Shown: piece by piece, positions 18,130-26,404 of the stretch
Layout of the letters: each line of letters opens with the position of its first letter
Position numbering within the stretch: the first letter of the stretch is position 1
Source of the DNA: Nitrospira sp.
GTDB lineage: Bacteria > Nitrospirota > Nitrospiria > Nitrospirales > Nitrospiraceae
Direction of reading: 5' to 3'
Length of the DNA stretch: 64,000 nt
Assembly: GCA_016788885.1 (NCBI GenBank)
Contig: JAEURX010000052.1
Location: 1 to 64,000, forward strand
Position numbers and translations under genes: made by a program
The notes under the pieces: model-generated
Seen by the model: the letters and a program-made list of their open reading frames with translations, nothing else
Databases searched by the model: none
What the model was told of the DNA's origin: nothing

Positions 18130-18966
18130 CTACCGATCCGTGCCTGACGAGGGCATATTAATCCCGACTCGTTCCAATCCCATGATGACCGTCAGTGCCG
18201 TCGGCGCATGCTGCACAATTTCCTTCTGCACTTCGATACGGCGAAGGTCGACAAATTCCGGCGCCGTCAGGCCCAATGATTCGCGATAGGCACGATCGGC
18301 GATCCCACGCTGCTTTTCCGCCTTCTCTCGCGCCTCTTCGGCTTTTTGAAACTCGACCATCGTCATCTTGCGCTGCTCCTGCACAATGGTTTGCGTCGTC
18401 TGTTCGACCACGCCCTTCGGCGGAAGGATGCTCCCGACCACGACACGGTTGAGCCGGATCGGCATATTTTGCTTGTCGATCAGCTTGTTCTGCACCTCGC
18501 GTGCAATCGCGTCCTGTAGTTTCGTCCTGGTCGTCGGATCAGTCGTCAACTGAAAGAGCGGATACCGTTGGACTTCTTCACGGACGAAGGTGCGGAACGC
18601 TTCCTTTACGTTGTTTTGATACCAGGTCGTCCCGTAACGACCGATGAGTTCAGGGGTGCGCCCTTCGACGACGTTCGCAATCAGGAACGCATCAAACGAC
18701 ACGGGGGCATTTTCGGCGGAGATAATGTCGAAGTGCTCCGAATACTGCAGCGGTCGGATGTCCACCTCGATCACTTTCGTCGTCGGCGCCACCCACACAC
18801 GGCCGGTCTTCGTCGGCGACGGATCGACCCCTCCATGGCCGAAGAAGAATGGCTGCTCGACCATGACACCCTCGTGGCCGGCTTCGATCGCCACACAGCC
18901 TGAGGTCGACAACGATGCCCCGACGATCCCCACCATCCCCAGCATGAACCAGGCTCCCTGTCGCAT
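18130..18966 (-). CDS. SPFH/band 7 domain lipoprotein
   Basis: The product (278 residues) has a lipoprotein signal peptide ending STSGC (Cys23), then a prohibitin-like SPFH domain (about residues 30-220). Phrases include DIRPLQYSEHFDI, VSFDAFLIANVVEG, RTFVREEVQRYP and LNRVVVGSILPPKG. A charged helix (FQKAEEAREKAEKQRGIAD) follows. It is probably an oligomeric envelope scaffold facing the periplasm. The start is ATG 18966, with AGGAGG eight bases upstream; the frame is open further upstream without a site. It is unusual in being a lipoprotein rather than a transmembrane SPFH protein. Confidence 0.9.
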   Translation of the reverse strand: MRQGAWFMLGMVGIVGASLSTSGCVAIEAGHEGVMVEQPFFFGHGGVDPSPTKTGRVWVAPTTKVIEVDIRPLQYSEHFDIISAENAPVSFDAFLIANVVEGRTPELIGRYGTTWYQNNVKEAFRTFVREEVQRYPLFQLTTDPTTRTKLQDAIAREVQNKLIDKQNMPIRLNRVVVGSILPPKGVVEQTTQTIVQEQRKMTMVEFQKAEEAREKAEKQRGIADRAYRESLGLTAPEFVDLRRIEVQKEIVQHAPTALTVIMGLERVGINMPSSGTDR

Positions 18967-19157
18967 AGGTTCCTCCTGTGAAAAGGCCTCGCCAACGAAC
19001 CGAGCCCCCTGCGGGGCAGGCGGGTTTCCACGGCCTCGTTTGGCCATGCAACTACCTTACGAACCGCACGCGTAGGTTGTCAAACGAGGGGACTGGCGCA
19101 GGGAGTGTGAGGAACAACACCAGGAGAAGGGTGGAGGCGACAGGCGTATCAGGCAGA

Positions 19158-19580
19158 TCAGTAAATCCCCGCCTCGCGTTGCAACCAGCGCACATACCGA
19201 ATGATTTGCTCGACATCGGCGGGCGTCACGCCCTCAATCTTCGGCATATTCCCGAACTCCCAATGGTGGGCGCGCACGCCATTCTCCGCTGCGCGGAAAA
19301 AGGCCATATCGGCATGATGATTCGGCTCATAAATCTTATGGACGAGAGGTGGCCCCTGCTTTGTGCCGACCCCGCGAGCGCCGTGGCAGGCGGCGCAGTT
19401 CGCCGCGAACTTGCCTTCTCCGACTTGCACATCCGCCGGCGTCGAACCGCCGGCCGGCTTGGCCCCCTCCGGATTGGTCGCATTCGACTCGCAGGCAACC
19501 AAGGCGGCCACCATGACCGCCACGCTCGCGCCCACCATCCAGGCTTTCATCGACATGTGCTCCACCATCTTCTGCCTCAT
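19158..19580 (-). CDS. c-type cytochrome lipoprotein
   Basis: The 140-residue product has a single haem motif CAACH (about residues 61-65) and a distal Met in GNMPKIEGV, so it is a class I monohaem cytochrome. The N-terminus has a lipobox LVAC, so it should be membrane-anchored and periplasmic, passing single electrons. Three starts are possible. ATG 19580 overlaps the upstream stop (ATGA) and has GGAG eight bases before it. ATG 19556 and ATG 19550 lie closer to the signal peptide, and GGTGGAG precedes them. The first is used because of coupling to the small upstream gene. Confidence 0.88.
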   Translation of the reverse strand: MRQKMVEHMSMKAWMVGASVAVMVAALVACESNATNPEGAKPAGGSTPADVQVGEGKFAANCAACHGARGVGTKQGPPLVHKIYEPNHHADMAFFRAAENGVRAHHWEFGNMPKIEGVTPADVEQIIRYVRWLQREAGIY

Positions 19581-19753
19581 CGAGGTGGCTCCGGGGGTGT
19601 CGTCGCCGACTGATTGGGCTGCGATTGGTTTAATTGCTCGCGTAACATCTGCGTCGTACGATTCAGCGTCAATCTGCGGTAGAGCCTGGCCCCGATTGGA
19701 GTCACGATCACCAACGCGATGATCAGGTACATAAAGAATTCTTCAGGCGTCAT
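19577..19753 (-). CDS. 58-residue membrane protein coupled to cytochrome c
   Basis: A frame too short for usual cut-offs: ATG 19753, stop TGA at 19579-19577. The product starts MTPEEFFMYLIIALVI, has one membrane helix at about residues 6-24, then a basic stretch (RLYRRLTLNR) and a Gln/Asn/Pro-rich tail. The ribosome site GGGAGAG is eight bases upstream. Its stop overlaps the ATG of the cytochrome gene by four bases, which suggests co-translation. It may be a small subunit or anchor for the cytochrome, like CcoQ-type peptides; that is inference from context and topology. Confidence 0.6.
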   Translation of the reverse strand: MTPEEFFMYLIIALVIVTPIGARLYRRLTLNRTTQMLREQLNQSQPNQSATTPPEPPR

Positions 19754-19798
19754 TGATCCATCTCTCCCGACTCAGACAAGCATCGTGCGCTTCGTTCG

Positions 19799-20497
19799 CT
19801 AGAGTATCGCATAGGGGACAGGATCCTCAACTCCCGCCAGGCGAAAACCTTCCCGACGAATCCGACAACTGTCGCAGCGCCCGCAGGCCACCCCGTCAAC
19901 GCTGGGATCGTAGCAACTGTGTGTGAGCGCAAACGGCACCTCCAGTTCCTGTCCCCGGCGCACGATCTCCGCCTTAGAGAGCATCAGGAGCGGTGCGCGA
20001 ACCTCAACCGCACGTCCCTCGATCCCCATCTTCGTCCCAAGCCGGGCCACCGTCTCAAACGCGCGGATAAACTCCGGGCGGCAATCCGGATAACCGGAAT
20101 AGTCCAGCACATTGGCGCCGAAGTAGATGGCCTGCGCGTCCAGGGTTTCGGCATAGGCCAATGCCAGCGAGAGAAAAATCGTGTTGCGTGCCGGAACGTA
20201 GGTGACCGGAATTTCTCCGGCCCGTTCTGTCTGGGTCCGGTCTTTCGGTACCGCCACATCGGCAGTCAGGGCGGACCCCCCGAATGCCCGCAGGTCAACC
20301 GTGACAATCACATGGCCTACCGCACCCAATGCCGCCGCAACGGCCTGAGCACGCTGCACCTCCACACCATGGCGTTGCCCATACGCGATCGTCACACAGT
20401 GAATGCGATGGCCATCCTGTTGCGCGATGGCGGCCGTGACGGTGGAATCCAACCCGCCACTCAGCAACACCACGGCCTTCGACTGGGGATGAGTCAT
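19799..20497 (-). CDS. queC: 7-cyano-7-deazaguanine synthase
   Basis: QueC converts 7-carboxy-7-deazaguanine to preQ0 with ATP and ammonia in queuosine biosynthesis. The ATP-binding PP-loop SGGLDST is at residues 13-19. The C-terminal Zn site C-x8-9-C-x2-C-x2-C is intact (CYDPSVDGVACGRCDSC). Other phrases: YVPARNTIFLSLALAYAE, IYFGANVLDYSGYPDCRP. The length, 232 residues, is normal. The start is ATG 20497; the frame runs 4 codons further to a TTG at 20509. The other queuosine genes are not in this window. Confidence 0.96.
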   Translation of the reverse strand: MTHPQSKAVVLLSGGLDSTVTAAIAQQDGHRIHCVTIAYGQRHGVEVQRAQAVAAALGAVGHVIVTVDLRAFGGSALTADVAVPKDRTQTERAGEIPVTYVPARNTIFLSLALAYAETLDAQAIYFGANVLDYSGYPDCRPEFIRAFETVARLGTKMGIEGRAVEVRAPLLMLSKAEIVRRGQELEVPFALTHSCYDPSVDGVACGRCDSCRIRREGFRLAGVEDPVPYAIL

Positions 20498-20616
20498 ACG
20501 TAGAGGCAAGACTGCCGGAACCCACTGAGGACGAGTACCAAAGACGGAGCACTCGTGTGATGACCAGCGCGGGATCTGAGGGAAAACCGGAAGAGAATCG
20601 TGCTGAGGCCGCGGCC

Positions 20617-21192
20617 CTAGTCTCGATCCTCTTCCTTCTCAATCTTCTCGAGGAGTTCCTGCTGAGACTGACATTGCACGCACAGTTTCGCGAAGGGCAC
20701 GGCTTCCAATCGCTTTTCGCTGACTTCGATGCCGCATTCCGCGCAAATACCGTAGGTGCCTTCGCTGAGTCTGGTTAACGCCTCATCGATCGCCTGCCGC
20801 TTCCTGTTTCGCATCTCCATGAGCGAGATGCCGAGTTCGCGATCCAAATCCATGAGCGCTTGGTCGCCCACATCGCGGGCTGATTCCAACCGACGCTGCT
20901 GGTCTTCCGTCAGCGATTGGCCGAGGTTCCCCTCGATCTCCCGCATAATCTCCTGACGTTTCCCGAGCAGCATACGCTGCAGGACTTCGCGCCGGCGCTG
21001 GCGCTCTTCTTTTTCTTTCGGCGTTTCTTTCTGGGTCAACGCGGCCACCACACGCGCGGCCACGCTGTCTTCATCTTTTTCGGTCATAGCGGTTACGGGA
21101 GCCGGACGCTCTTTCTTCACGGGCTTCTCAGGAGCGATGGCTTTGGCTTTCGTTGTTGGAGTTTTTTTCTTCGCGCTGACTTTCGTCGCCAT
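20617..21192 (-). CDS. DksA/TraR-type zinc-finger protein with a basic N-terminal tail
   Basis: The 191-residue product has a Lys/Ala/Pro-rich N-terminal tail (about residues 1-45), a charged coiled coil and a C-terminal C4 zinc finger (CAECG-x20-CVQC, roughly residues 152-177). The layout is that of DksA, which binds the RNA polymerase secondary channel and mediates the stringent response with ppGpp, but the basic tail is extra. It has its own promoter at 21241-21269. It could be a DksA paralogue; true DksA activity is not provable by sequence. Confidence 0.88.
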   Translation of the reverse strand: MATKVSAKKKTPTTKAKAIAPEKPVKKERPAPVTAMTEKDEDSVAARVVAALTQKETPKEKEERQRRREVLQRMLLGKRQEIMREIEGNLGQSLTEDQQRRLESARDVGDQALMDLDRELGISLMEMRNRKRQAIDEALTRLSEGTYGICAECGIEVSEKRLEAVPFAKLCVQCQSQQELLEKIEKEEDRD

Positions 21193-21240
21193 AGAGTCTC
21201 ATGCCCTTTCGTGATGAGTGCAAGGCGAAAAAGTTTGGCA

Positions 21241-21269
21241 GGTATATCACGCTATAGATCGTTTGACAA
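21241..21269 (-). promoter_or_regulatory. promoter of the DksA-like gene
   Basis: On the minus strand TTGTCA, a 17-bp spacer and TATACC, with an extended -10 TG one base before the hexamer. Transcription from about 21234 gives a leader of some 42 nt. Confidence 0.6.
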
Positions 21270-21297
21270 GTACCCGATTCCCCAAGATCTTGGGTGT

Positions 21298-21813
21298 TTA
21301 GGGATAGATGATCATGGAATGCACGTTGTAGCCGGTCAGTCGATCACGCCCCTTCAGGCCTTTTAACTCGATCAGAAAGTCCAGTCCCGCGATCTCTCCA
21401 CCGAGCTGGCGCACGAGATCCACCGTCGCCGCCGCCGTCCCCCCTGTAGCCAGCAGGTCGTCCACGATCAACACCCGCTCTCCGGCCGCGACCGCGTCCC
21501 GATGGATTGCCAACACGCTGGACCCGTATTCCAGGTTGTATTCCACCTCAAAAATGTCCGCCGGCAGTTTTCCAGGCTTTCGGACAGGCACGAATCCGGC
21601 CCCGAGCCTGGCCGCCAAGGTGCCACCGAGGATGAACCCCCGCGACTCGATTCCAATGACCTTGGCAATGCCCTGGCCTTCATACCGGGCAGCCAGCTCA
21701 TCGGCAATGGCGCGAAAGGCCTGAGCGTTTTTGAGGAGGGTGGTAATGTCGTAGAACAGAATGCCGGGCTTAGGAAAGTCGGGGACTTCTCGAATGAGGG
21801 CTTTGTAGTTCAT
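21298..21813 (-). CDS. apt: adenine phosphoribosyltransferase
   Basis: Apt salvages adenine to AMP using PRPP. The PRPP-binding loop RVLIVDDLLATGGT and the phrases FPKPGILFYDIT and GIESRGFILGGTLA are intact. The length of 171 residues is typical. It lies 24 bp after the sigma factor gene and ends just before the DksA-like promoter. It is probably the third gene of acyP-sigma-apt. Confidence 0.96.
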   Translation of the reverse strand: MNYKALIREVPDFPKPGILFYDITTLLKNAQAFRAIADELAARYEGQGIAKVIGIESRGFILGGTLAARLGAGFVPVRKPGKLPADIFEVEYNLEYGSSVLAIHRDAVAAGERVLIVDDLLATGGTAAATVDLVRQLGGEIAGLDFLIELKGLKGRDRLTGYNVHSMIIYP

Positions 21814-21837
21814 GCGTCTGACGGGATCGGGAGGTCC

Positions 21838-22836
21838 TCATAAGAGATCCGCCCGTTTCATGGTTTTCCGTTCAATGATTCCGCGGAGCCTGGCAAGTGC
21901 GGCCGTTTCGATCTGACGAACGCGCTCACGAGTCAGCCCCATCTCTTGGCCGATCTCTTCTAACGTCCGCGACTCAGCCCCGTCAAGTCCAAACCGAGCC
22001 AGAATGACCGTGCGCTCCTTTTCCGGCAGCTCGTTGACCCAGGCCATCAGTTCGGCCCGCCGCATCACACCTTCAGCGGTATCGGCTGGAGTGAGGCACA
22101 GCGGGTCTTCGATCACGTCCCGCAAAAAGGTATCCTGGCGATCACTGATCGGGCTGTCGAGCGAACAGGTGGTACGGACCAGTTGCTTGAGATCATCCAC
22201 TTCCGCGACGCTGACTTTCAGTTTGGCCGCGACTTCCTCGGACAGCGGTTCCCGCCCAAGCTCATGAACCAGTTGCTCCACCTTGCCCAGATAGCGGTTC
22301 AACCGCTCGACGACATGAACGGGCAATCGAACCAGCTTCCCCTGGTTGATGATGGCCCGCTCGATAAACTGCCGGATCCACCAGGACGCGTAGGTGCTGA
22401 ACCGGAACCCGCGCTTGTAATTGAACTTCTCGACCGCCTTGATCAGACCGAGATTGCCTTCTTCAACGATATCGGCAAAGGGAAATCCCCGGTTCATGTA
22501 CCGCTTCCCGATGCTGATGACCAACCGAAGATTCGCCTCGATCATCTCCTGCCGGGCGGCTTCATCGCCAGCCATGATCCGCTTGCCCAGCGATTGTTCC
22601 TGCTTGAAATTCAACAGGGTCGACTTGCGCACCTCGCGCAGATAACTCTTGATCGTGTCGAGGCCTTCTGCGCGCCCGGATTCGGACGAACGGCTCTCGG
22701 CTCCAGACTCTTCCGCCTCAACATGGCCCTGGGAGTCCGACTCCTCATCCTCATCTCTCCGCGTCGCGCGCGGGCGGCGAGTCGAGACCGACGGATTCAT
22801 CCCGGTGTCCTGTCGCATGGTTGCACGTCGAGCCAT
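21838..22836 (-). CDS. RpoS-like sigma-70 family sigma factor
   Basis: The 332-residue product has the sigma-70 region order: a charged disordered N-terminus (1-60), region 1.2 ([12 protein letters not shown]), region 2 ([16 protein letters not shown], then [39 protein letters not shown] split over helices), region 3 ([13 protein letters not shown]) and region 4 ([17 protein letters not shown]). It lacks region 1.1 and the large non-conserved insert, as in RpoS-type sigma factors. It should direct a stress or stationary-phase regulon. It lies between acyP and apt. ATG 22836 is used; ATG at residue 7 is possible. Confidence 0.9.
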   Translation of the reverse strand: MARRATMRQDTGMNPSVSTRRPRATRRDEDEESDSQGHVEAEESGAESRSSESGRAEGLDTIKSYLREVRKSTLLNFKQEQSLGKRIMAGDEAARQEMIEANLRLVISIGKRYMNRGFPFADIVEEGNLGLIKAVEKFNYKRGFRFSTYASWWIRQFIERAIINQGKLVRLPVHVVERLNRYLGKVEQLVHELGREPLSEEVAAKLKVSVAEVDDLKQLVRTTCSLDSPISDRQDTFLRDVIEDPLCLTPADTAEGVMRRAELMAWVNELPEKERTVILARFGLDGAESRTLEEIGQEMGLTRERVRQIETAALARLRGIIERKTMKRADLL

Positions 22837-22850
22837 AACGTCGTTACCTG

Positions 22851-23138
22851 CTACCGAATCGTAAAGTCATGAAACCGGCCCGTCGCGTTGCCCCACTCCA
22901 CGTGCACCTGGGTCACACGCGCCCCCACCGGCCCGCGTTTGAGATCCGTCAGGAATTCCTCGAGGACACTCCGACACCCCTCAACATCCACAGAGACTTG
23001 CCCGCTATCCAGATTCTCCACACCACCGGTCAATCCGCGCGAGGCGGCCATGCGGCAGGCGAACGCCCGATAGCCCACTCCCTGCACACGACCGCTCACC
23101 AAGATTTTTGCCCGTACGGCATCGCCCGTCTCTGTCAT
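22851..23138 (-). CDS. acyP: acylphosphatase
   Basis: The 95-residue protein (from ATG 23138) is the ferredoxin-like acylphosphatase that hydrolyses acyl phosphates. The catalytic loop [12 protein letters not shown] (with Arg) and the Asn in [11 protein letters not shown] are present. The open frame runs to 23264, but the normal family length and GGGAG upstream select ATG 23138. The gene is 14 bp before the sigma factor. Confidence 0.93.
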   Translation of the reverse strand: MTETGDAVRAKILVSGRVQGVGYRAFACRMAASRGLTGGVENLDSGQVSVDVEGCRSVLEEFLTDLKRGPVGARVTQVHVEWGNATGRFHDFTIR

Positions 23139-23368
23139 CGATTCACAACTCCCTTGGGCACAGACATCGGCGCAGAGCGAGAATCGCGCCTTGACCAGGA
23201 TATTCTCACAGCGACTAGATGCCGTCACGCGATTTAGCGGTTTGCGCGGCGCGTCTACGCTCATACTTCCCCCTTATCGGCAGGGATCGCACAAAGCATG
23301 AGCGCGGGGTTCGGAAGAACTCCTCGTGGACACTGAGATGGCTGAACGTGAAATGAGAGGAGATGCGG

Positions 23369-23447
<79 letters not shown>

Positions 23448-23481
23448 ACCGGGCGAATCAGAAAACGGAGAGCGGATTGTC

Positions 23482-24585
23482 TTACAAGAGAGGGGTAAAA
23501 CGCAAGCCGTGAGATTCGGCCACTGCCTGACACGTAATTGTACCCTGCATCACGTTTACCCCCTTGGCCATCCCTGGGTCCGACCGAATGGCTCGCTCCA
23601 CCCCTTCCGAGGCAAGACGGAGCAGGTATGGGAGTGTCGCATTGGTCAACGCTCTCGTCGAGGTATGCGGCACGATCCCTGGCATATTGGTGACGCAATA
23701 GTGCACAACCCCGTTCACGCCATAAACGGGATTCGAGTGCGTAGTGGGCGTGGTCGTTTCACAGCAGCCGCCCTGATCCACGGCCACATCGACAATCACG
23801 GAACCCGGCTGCATCCGTTCCACGAGGTTGCGGGAGATCACTTTGGGCGCCCGTGCACCAGGGACCAGCACCGCGCCGATGACCACGTCTGCCTCCACGA
23901 CCGCCCGCTCGATGGCGGAGGCGGAAGCCGCACAGGTCGCGATGCGCCCCCCGTAGAGATCGTCGAGCATCCGCAGTCGATCCACATCCAGATTGATCAC
24001 CGTCACTCGTGCGCCCAAGCCGACGGCGATCCGGACGGCCGACGTTCCCACGATACCCGCACCGATCACCACCACATGCCCTGGCAGAACCCCGGGAACT
24101 CCGGCCAACAAGACTCCGCGCCCCCCTTGGACAGTCCCGAGGTAGTGCGCGCCCACTTGTACGGACAACCGCCCGGCGATTTCACTCATCGGCCGTAACA
24201 TCGGCAGGCTGCGATCCCTGGCCTCGACAGTCTCATAGGCGATCGCGGTGATCCCAGCCGCCATCAAGGCCTTGGTCAGATCCGGCAACGACGCCAAGTG
24301 CAAATAGGTAAACAGCACCTGGCCCGGCCGAAACAGCGCGCACTCCGACAATTGAGGCTCTTTGACCTTCACGATGAGCTCTGCCCGGTGAAACACGTCT
24401 TCCTTGGATTGCGCAATCTCGGCACCCGCCTGTCGATAGGCTTCGTCAGAAAACCCGCTTCCCTGCCCGGCCGTCGGTTCAACCAACACCTGATGGCCGG
24501 CTTGTCGCAACGCCCGCACACCGTCCGGCGTGACACTCACGCGGAATTCGTAGTCCTTGATCTCTTTGGGAACCCCGATCACCAT
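23482..24585 (-). CDS. ald: alanine dehydrogenase
   Basis: Ald oxidatively deaminates L-alanine to pyruvate with NAD+, or runs in reverse for ammonia assimilation. The catalytic Lys in [10 protein letters not shown] and His in FTYLHLAS are present, as is the NAD-binding [18 protein letters not shown]. The length is 367 residues, normal for the family. The ATG follows AAGGAGG. It stands alone, next to tRNA-Pro. Family members for alanine and lysine-ketoglutarate substrates share these motifs; alanine is preferred by length and pattern. Confidence 0.95.
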   Translation of the reverse strand: MVIGVPKEIKDYEFRVSVTPDGVRALRQAGHQVLVEPTAGQGSGFSDEAYRQAGAEIAQSKEDVFHRAELIVKVKEPQLSECALFRPGQVLFTYLHLASLPDLTKALMAAGITAIAYETVEARDRSLPMLRPMSEIAGRLSVQVGAHYLGTVQGGRGVLLAGVPGVLPGHVVVIGAGIVGTSAVRIAVGLGARVTVINLDVDRLRMLDDLYGGRIATCAASASAIERAVVEADVVIGAVLVPGARAPKVISRNLVERMQPGSVIVDVAVDQGGCCETTTPTTHSNPVYGVNGVVHYCVTNMPGIVPHTSTRALTNATLPYLLRLASEGVERAIRSDPGMAKGVNVMQGTITCQAVAESHGLRFTPLL

Positions 24586-24743
24586 GTCCGCCTCCTTACC
24601 CTCGACACCGGCCTCTCATGCTCATTATACATGGGCCGACACCCCTCCTGCCGTGAGCCGCACGTCCACCTTGCCAGCCGAAAGACCAGTGCGGTAAGAT
24701 TCGCCGTCTATCGACTTTTCCCCCTAAGAGGAGCACTTCGCGC

Positions 24744-25112
24744 ATGGATGCCGGATCCTGTAATGCCTGCAGCGCCGCAGGCACACCGTTGATGAAACTG
24801 TCCCTGGGCAAGGATTTCTTCGGGCGCACCTACGACCGGTTGTCCCCGTCTTCGGATCAGAGTCCGAAATGGTACTGCGAACCCTGCTCCATGATGAAGA
24901 ATTTGCAGCGGGACTTCCGCGATATTCGCACGGAATTCGACAAGCTTACCAAGGGGCAGGCTTCCGCACTGTCTGAACCAGAGGCCAAACAACGCGCGCA
25001 GTTGCGCCTCCGCGAAATTGCGGCCATTACCGGCACGCAGTCCGCCGGTTCGTCACTGCTCAACGCGACGGAAGTGACTCAACTGATCGAACAATTCCAC
25101 GCGCGCGCCTGA
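24744..25112 (+). CDS. hypothetical protein with two CxxC motifs
   Basis: The 122-residue product has SCNAC near residue 7 and WYCEPC near residue 47, which could bind a metal such as Zn, then a helical, charged C-terminus. Ribosome site GAGGAGC is upstream. It leads a run of four same-strand genes (24744-26249) of which two encode iron-sulfur proteins, so it may be redox- or metal-related. The family is not recognised. Confidence 0.6.
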   Translation: MDAGSCNACSAAGTPLMKLSLGKDFFGRTYDRLSPSSDQSPKWYCEPCSMMKNLQRDFRDIRTEFDKLTKGQASALSEPEAKQRAQLRLREIAAITGTQSAGSSLLNATEVTQLIEQFHARA

Positions 25113-25157
25113 TCGTGCGGACCACACAGTGACCAACACCGCTTCGAGACTGTTGCC

Positions 25158-25508
25158 ATGACCGGCTATCAACGACATATTTTCGTCTGCACCAATACGC
25201 GCGAGGCCGATGATCCTCGCGGCAGTTGCTCCAAACTCGGCTCGGAGGCACTCCACGCCTGCTTCAAGCAGGAAGCCAAGCGGCTCAACTTGAAGGGCGT
25301 TGTACGCGCCAATAAGGCGGGCTGCCTCGATTATTGCGCCCAGGGTCCCACCGTGGTGGTCTACCCGGAAGGGGTGTGGTACCGCGTGCGTTCTGAAGCA
25401 GACGTGAAAGAGATCATGGAGCGCCATATCATGAAGGGAGAAGTGGTCGACCGACTGTTGATCCCCGACCAGGCCCCCTCCCCCCTGCTCTCCCCATTGA
25501 GCCTATAA
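25158..25508 (+). CDS. thioredoxin-like [2Fe-2S] ferredoxin
   Basis: The 116-residue product fits the thioredoxin-like ferredoxin family that also includes NuoE C-terminal domains: HIFVCTNTRE, a second Cys thirteen residues later in GSCSKLG, then AGCLDYCAQGPTVVVYPEG with Cys-x3-Cys. The four Cys bind a [2Fe-2S] cluster. It is cytoplasmic and transfers electrons. It lies 45 bp after the CxxC protein gene. Confidence 0.92.
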   Translation: MTGYQRHIFVCTNTREADDPRGSCSKLGSEALHACFKQEAKRLNLKGVVRANKAGCLDYCAQGPTVVVYPEGVWYRVRSEADVKEIMERHIMKGEVVDRLLIPDQAPSPLLSPLSL

Positions 25509-25542
25509 GCCGGTCACACCTGCGGAGTATCACGAGATCTGT

Positions 25543-25956
25543 ATGCCCGCCGATGACAAATGGAAGGCCAACATGGAGAAGGTGGCCTACATGAAAGCCT
25601 TCCCCGGTTTGCTGAACGCCTGGGACCAGCTGACGGGCAAAACGGTGGAGACGGTGGTGCCGTTGAAAAGCAAAGCCGGGTCCGCGGCGCTCATCTGCAC
25701 GGACGGATCGTTTGTGGTCGTGCCGCTGCTGAGTCCCGAACCCTATGAGCTTGGGGAAGCGCTGCAGGTCGGCCGGGCGTCTCTCGAGCCCAAACATGGC
25801 GCGGCCTATGCCGAATACGACCAGTTGCTCAAGAAGGACAAAGAGGCGCAACGGACCGCCCGCCTCGAGAACATTCTCGGTGCGATTCGCAACAACGCGA
25901 ACCAGCTCCCGGAATTAAAAGACCGGCTCGTTGAGCTGATCAAGGAGTGGAAGTGA
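25543..25956 (+). CDS. hypothetical protein of the iron-sulfur gene run
   Basis: The 137-residue, soluble product has no Cys-rich motif. Its first part is alpha/beta (LTGKTVETVVPLKSKAG, SFVVVPLLSPEPYE), the second part a charged helical tail ending KDRLVELIKEWK. It lies between the two iron-sulfur genes and its stop overlaps the GTG start of the next gene (GTGA). A role in the same redox process is inferred from position. The family is not recognised. Confidence 0.6.
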   Translation: MPADDKWKANMEKVAYMKAFPGLLNAWDQLTGKTVETVVPLKSKAGSAALICTDGSFVVVPLLSPEPYELGEALQVGRASLEPKHGAAYAEYDQLLKKDKEAQRTARLENILGAIRNNANQLPELKDRLVELIKEWK

Positions 25957-26249
25957 GCAGTCTGCCCCAAAAGAACATGTTCGAGATCTTCTCGCAAGGT
26001 CTCTTCGAAGGAGTCAAGCCTATGATGCTCATTCGCGATCACCTGGTGCGCCATCCTGACCGGTGTACCCACCAAGCCATTTGCATGCCGGTCTGCCCCA
26101 CAAGCGCCTGGCTTTCGACGCCGCCGTATAAGTTTGATCCCTCACGTTGCCTGGAAAGCTGCCGGCTGTGCCTGGACGCCTGTCCGTCACAGGCGATTTA
26201 TGCGGTCTATCGCAAAGGGGATAAGCTGTTGGAGCCGCAGAAGAAGTAA
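25953..26249 (+). CDS. ferredoxin-like protein with seven cluster cysteines
   Basis: The 98-residue product starts at GTG 25953, chosen because AAGGAG is five bases upstream and the GTGA overlap gives coupling. Two cluster motifs are visible: C-x5-C-x3-CP (RCTHQAICMPVCP) and C-x3-C-x2-C-x3-CP (CLESCRLCLDACP). A regular bacterial 2[4Fe-4S] ferredoxin has C-x2-C-x2-C-x3-CP twice; the first motif here lacks the second Cys and the second has one extra residue after the first Cys. A [3Fe-4S]/[4Fe-4S] protein or a single-cluster protein is possible. It should be cytoplasmic and carry electrons for the adjacent proteins. Confidence 0.85.
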   Translation: MSSLPQKNMFEIFSQGLFEGVKPMMLIRDHLVRHPDRCTHQAICMPVCPTSAWLSTPPYKFDPSRCLESCRLCLDACPSQAIYAVYRKGDKLLEPQKK

Positions 26250-26404
26250 TCGGGATCCCCGGAGCTGAGTCCCTCTGCTCGCGCGACGCGCGGCCTTACA
26301 AGGCCCCGTGGGATGCGCCCAGTGGAGATCGGCCAGGTGCATCGATGGGGAACGATGGAGAAGGTCTTGCCGCCACCCGCCATCTCACGCATGGGCAGAT
26401 CGCG

